Positions 5,091-6,777 of a stretch of DNA of 6,777 bases are shown here, one piece after another. Below the pieces are notes generated by a model. The model saw nothing but the letters and a program-made list of their open reading frames with translations. It was not told where the DNA came from and did not search any database. The first letter of the stretch is position 1. The number at the start of each line of letters is the position of its first letter. The translations under genes were made by a program, and so were the position numbers. Source of the DNA: an uncultured Corynebacterium sp. (GTDB taxonomy: Bacteria; Actinomycetota; Actinomycetes; Mycobacteriales; Mycobacteriaceae); contig CALZCR010000095.1 of the NCBI GenBank assembly GCA_945631445.1, forward strand, positions 1 to 6,777. Direction: 5' to 3'.

Positions 5091-6386
5091 ATGGCAAAAC
5101 ACAGGGCCGACACACTGGCGGGCGCGATGCCCGCCCCGCAGGACGAAGCAGAACGTCGGCGGGCGCTGCGGCAGCACCGGGCGTTCGCCTCCGGGCTGCT
5201 GGTGCTCGCGGCCGTCATCTTCATCGCCTGCTCCCTTTGGCAGTCCCAGGGCGAGGCGCCCGGTTGGGTGGGTTACGTGCGGGCCGCCGCAGAAGCAGGC
5301 ATGATCGGCGGCATCGCGGACTGGTTCGCCGTGACCGCGCTGTTTCGGCACCCGCTGGGCATCCCCATCCCGCACACCGCGCTACTGCCGAAGAAGAAAG
5401 ACCAGCTGGGCACCGCGCTGAGCGGGTTCGTCGGCGAGAACTTCCTCAACGCGCAGCTGATCACGGAGAAGGTGGCCGGCGCCAATATCCCGCAGCGGGT
5501 GGGCCAGTGGCTGGCCGAGCCGGACAACGCCGCGCTGGTGTCCCGGGAGGCGGGCAAACTGACGGCGAACGCGGTACGCGCGATCGACCCCGCGGACGCA
5601 GAGGCGTTGATCAAGACCCAGATCATCGACAAGGCGGCCGAACCGCTGTGGGGGCCGCCGGCCGGGCGGCTGCTGGAGCAACTGATCGCCGACGGCAAGA
5701 CCGAACCCGCGGTGGAGGCGGTGATCGGCTGGGCCCGGACGAAGGTCTACGGGATGGAAGAAACCGTGGTCACGCTCATCGACGACCGCATGCCCGGCTG
5801 GGCGCCGAAGTTCGCCAAAAGTCTCGTCGGCGAACGCGTGTACAAGGAGATCGTCGAGTTCATCGAGGACGTCGACCGCGACCCGGACCACGAGGCCCGG
5901 CACGCCCTGCGCCGGTTCATCTCCCAGCTGGCCGAGGACCTGCAGCACGACGAGGTCATGATCGAGCGGGTCGAGTCGCTGAAGTCGGATGTCATGGGCT
6001 CGACTGCGGTCCAAGGCGCGGCGGCGGACGTCTGGGCAGCGTTTTCCCGCAACCTCATCGCCGCAGCCACAGACGAGAACTCCGTGCTGCGGGTCAAGGC
6101 CGCGGAGCTGTGCATCACCTGGGGCACCCGCATCCAGGAGGACCCGACGCTGCGCGACGAGTTGAACCGCCGCCTGACCGGCGTCGTCTCCTTCCTGGCG
6201 GACAACTACTCCGGGGAGGTCACCGCGATCATCTCGGAGACGGTGGAACGCTGGGACGCCGAGGAGGCCAGCGACAAGATCGAGCTGATGGTGGGCAAGG
6301 ATCTGCAGTACATCCGCGTCAACGGCACGCTGGTCGGTGCGTTGGCGGGGCTGGCGATTTACACTGTGTCTCAAGCGCTCTTCTGA
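5091..6386 (+). CDS. DUF445 family membrane-associated protein
   Basis: From the ATG at 5091 the product is 431 residues. It has a basic and acidic N-terminal stretch, one hydrophobic helix (about 31-50), and then the DUF445 signature GMIGGIADWFAVTALFRHPL with IPIPHTALLPKKKDQLG (about 70-107). A long, mostly helical soluble middle follows, and a C-terminal hydrophobic segment in VNGTLVGALAGLAIYTVSQALF (about 410-431). This two-ended membrane layout is typical of the family, which includes E. coli YjiN; its biochemical function is not established. An ATG at 5052 would add 13 residues (MRPRARFAAIMVG), but the -10-like CATAAT just before 5091 and the residue style favour the later start. The gene lies behind a terminator and so begins a new transcript. 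The next gene follows after 37 bases and is probably co-transcribed. Confidence 0.9.
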   Translation: MAKHRADTLAGAMPAPQDEAERRRALRQHRAFASGLLVLAAVIFIACSLWQSQGEAPGWVGYVRAAAEAGMIGGIADWFAVTALFRHPLGIPIPHTALLPKKKDQLGTALSGFVGENFLNAQLITEKVAGANIPQRVGQWLAEPDNAALVSREAGKLTANAVRAIDPADAEALIKTQIIDKAAEPLWGPPAGRLLEQLIADGKTEPAVEAVIGWARTKVYGMEETVVTLIDDRMPGWAPKFAKSLVGERVYKEIVEFIEDVDRDPDHEARHALRRFISQLAEDLQHDEVMIERVESLKSDVMGSTAVQGAAADVWAAFSRNLIAAATDENSVLRVKAAELCITWGTRIQEDPTLRDELNRRLTGVVSFLADNYSGEVTAIISETVERWDAEEASDKIELMVGKDLQYIRVNGTLVGALAGLAIYTVSQALF

Positions 6387-6423
6387 GCCTGACCCCATCC
6401 CCGCGACGAGAAGGGCCCGATCC

Positions 6424-6777
6424 ATGGCTGAGCATCAACCCCCGAAGGATTCCCGCGACGACGACCCGTCGCTGCTGGAGAACCTCAAGCAGGCCGGCGG
6501 CGCGCTCGGCGGCGTGGTCTCCGAGTTCACGGGCAACTACCGCGCCGATCGGGAGGCCGTGCACGACCAGGGCGGCGAGCACGCCTTAGACGACCCGGAC
6601 GAGGAGGAGGGCACCATCGCGGAGCAGCTGCGCGCCGCCGGCGCCGAGGCCCGGCAGAAGTACGCGCAAGGCTCCGGTTTCGGGGCGGTGCGCGACGCGG
6701 CCGGTGCGCTGGCGGGCCGCGCCGGCGGCATCGTCCGCGACGTGGCCGGCAGCGCGACCCGCGCGGCCGACGCCACC
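6424..6777 (+). CDS. Acidic, Ala/Gly-rich protein of unknown function (3' end outside window)
   Basis: The frame runs from the ATG at 6424 to the last base, giving 118 residues with no stop. GAAGGG (6410-6415) sits eight bases upstream as a ribosome site, and the gene follows the DUF445 gene by 37 bases, so they likely share an operon. The N-terminus is hydrophilic (KDSRDDDP) and is followed by LLENLKQAGGALGGVVSEF (about 17-35). An acidic patch, DDPDEEEG, lies near 56-63. From about 64 the sequence is Ala/Gly-rich and predicted helical, with two similar turns of VRDxAG starting at residues 89 and 104. No signal peptide, membrane helix or enzyme motif is visible. It may belong to one of the uncharacterised Corynebacterium families of small Ala-rich proteins; I cannot name it with confidence. 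Confidence 0.75.
   Translation, partial: MAEHQPPKDSRDDDPSLLENLKQAGGALGGVVSEFTGNYRADREAVHDQGGEHALDDPDEEEGTIAEQLRAAGAEARQKYAQGSGFGAVRDAAGALAGRAGGIVRDVAGSATRAADAT

Noticed and set aside
5024..6589. A 521-codon + strand open frame overlapping the DUF445 gene
   Set aside because: The translation is Arg/Gly/Ala/Pro-rich with no domain, while the alternative frame carries the clear DUF445 signature. It arises from GC-rich codon bias.
1..6777. Mobile elements, CRISPR arrays, tRNA or rRNA genes
   Set aside because: I saw no transposase, no regularly spaced repeats of array type, no terminal inverted repeats and no RNA gene signatures.

Overview
The window is a GC-rich chromosomal stretch from an actinobacterium, most likely a Corynebacterium. 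This rests on the protein sequences: a three-gene sdhC-sdhA-sdhB operon closely resembling the corynebacterial succinate:menaquinone oxidoreductase, followed by a small two-helix membrane protein and a DUF445 protein. The G/C-ending codon bias, strongest in sdhA and sdhB, and an apparently leaderless start fit that group. All genes lie on the + strand.

Layout. Positions 1-633 hold the 3' end of a multi-pass membrane protein whose start lies outside the window. Positions 634-969 are a 336-base regulatory region with no gene. It holds three copies of a CTTTAGGRTG module, two overlapping palindromes, several G4/C4 boxes of the type bound by RamA and one GlxR-like site. Positions 970-4510 are sdhCAB: the di-haem membrane anchor, the flavoprotein (overlapping sdhB by one base) and the iron-sulfur protein. 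A 98-base gap with a strong 11-bp hairpin and a possible promoter leads to a 124-residue membrane protein (4609-4983). A clear intrinsic terminator (5003-5042) closes that transcript. A new unit then starts with a probable leaderless DUF445 gene (5091-6386), followed 37 bases later by an Ala/Gly-rich acidic protein that runs off the window end (from 6424).

How the genes work together. SdhC, SdhA and SdhB together form respiratory complex II. SdhA oxidises succinate to fumarate on covalent FAD, SdhB passes electrons through three Fe-S clusters, and SdhC carries two haems and reduces menaquinone in the membrane. The 124-residue protein may be partly co-transcribed with sdh, but nothing in it shows a role in the complex. 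The last two genes look like a separate operon of unknown function.

I see no new defence, mobile or biosynthetic system. The parts most worth a second look are regulatory (the triple repeat upstream of sdhC and the hairpin after sdhB), plus a substitution beside the SdhA catalytic histidine.
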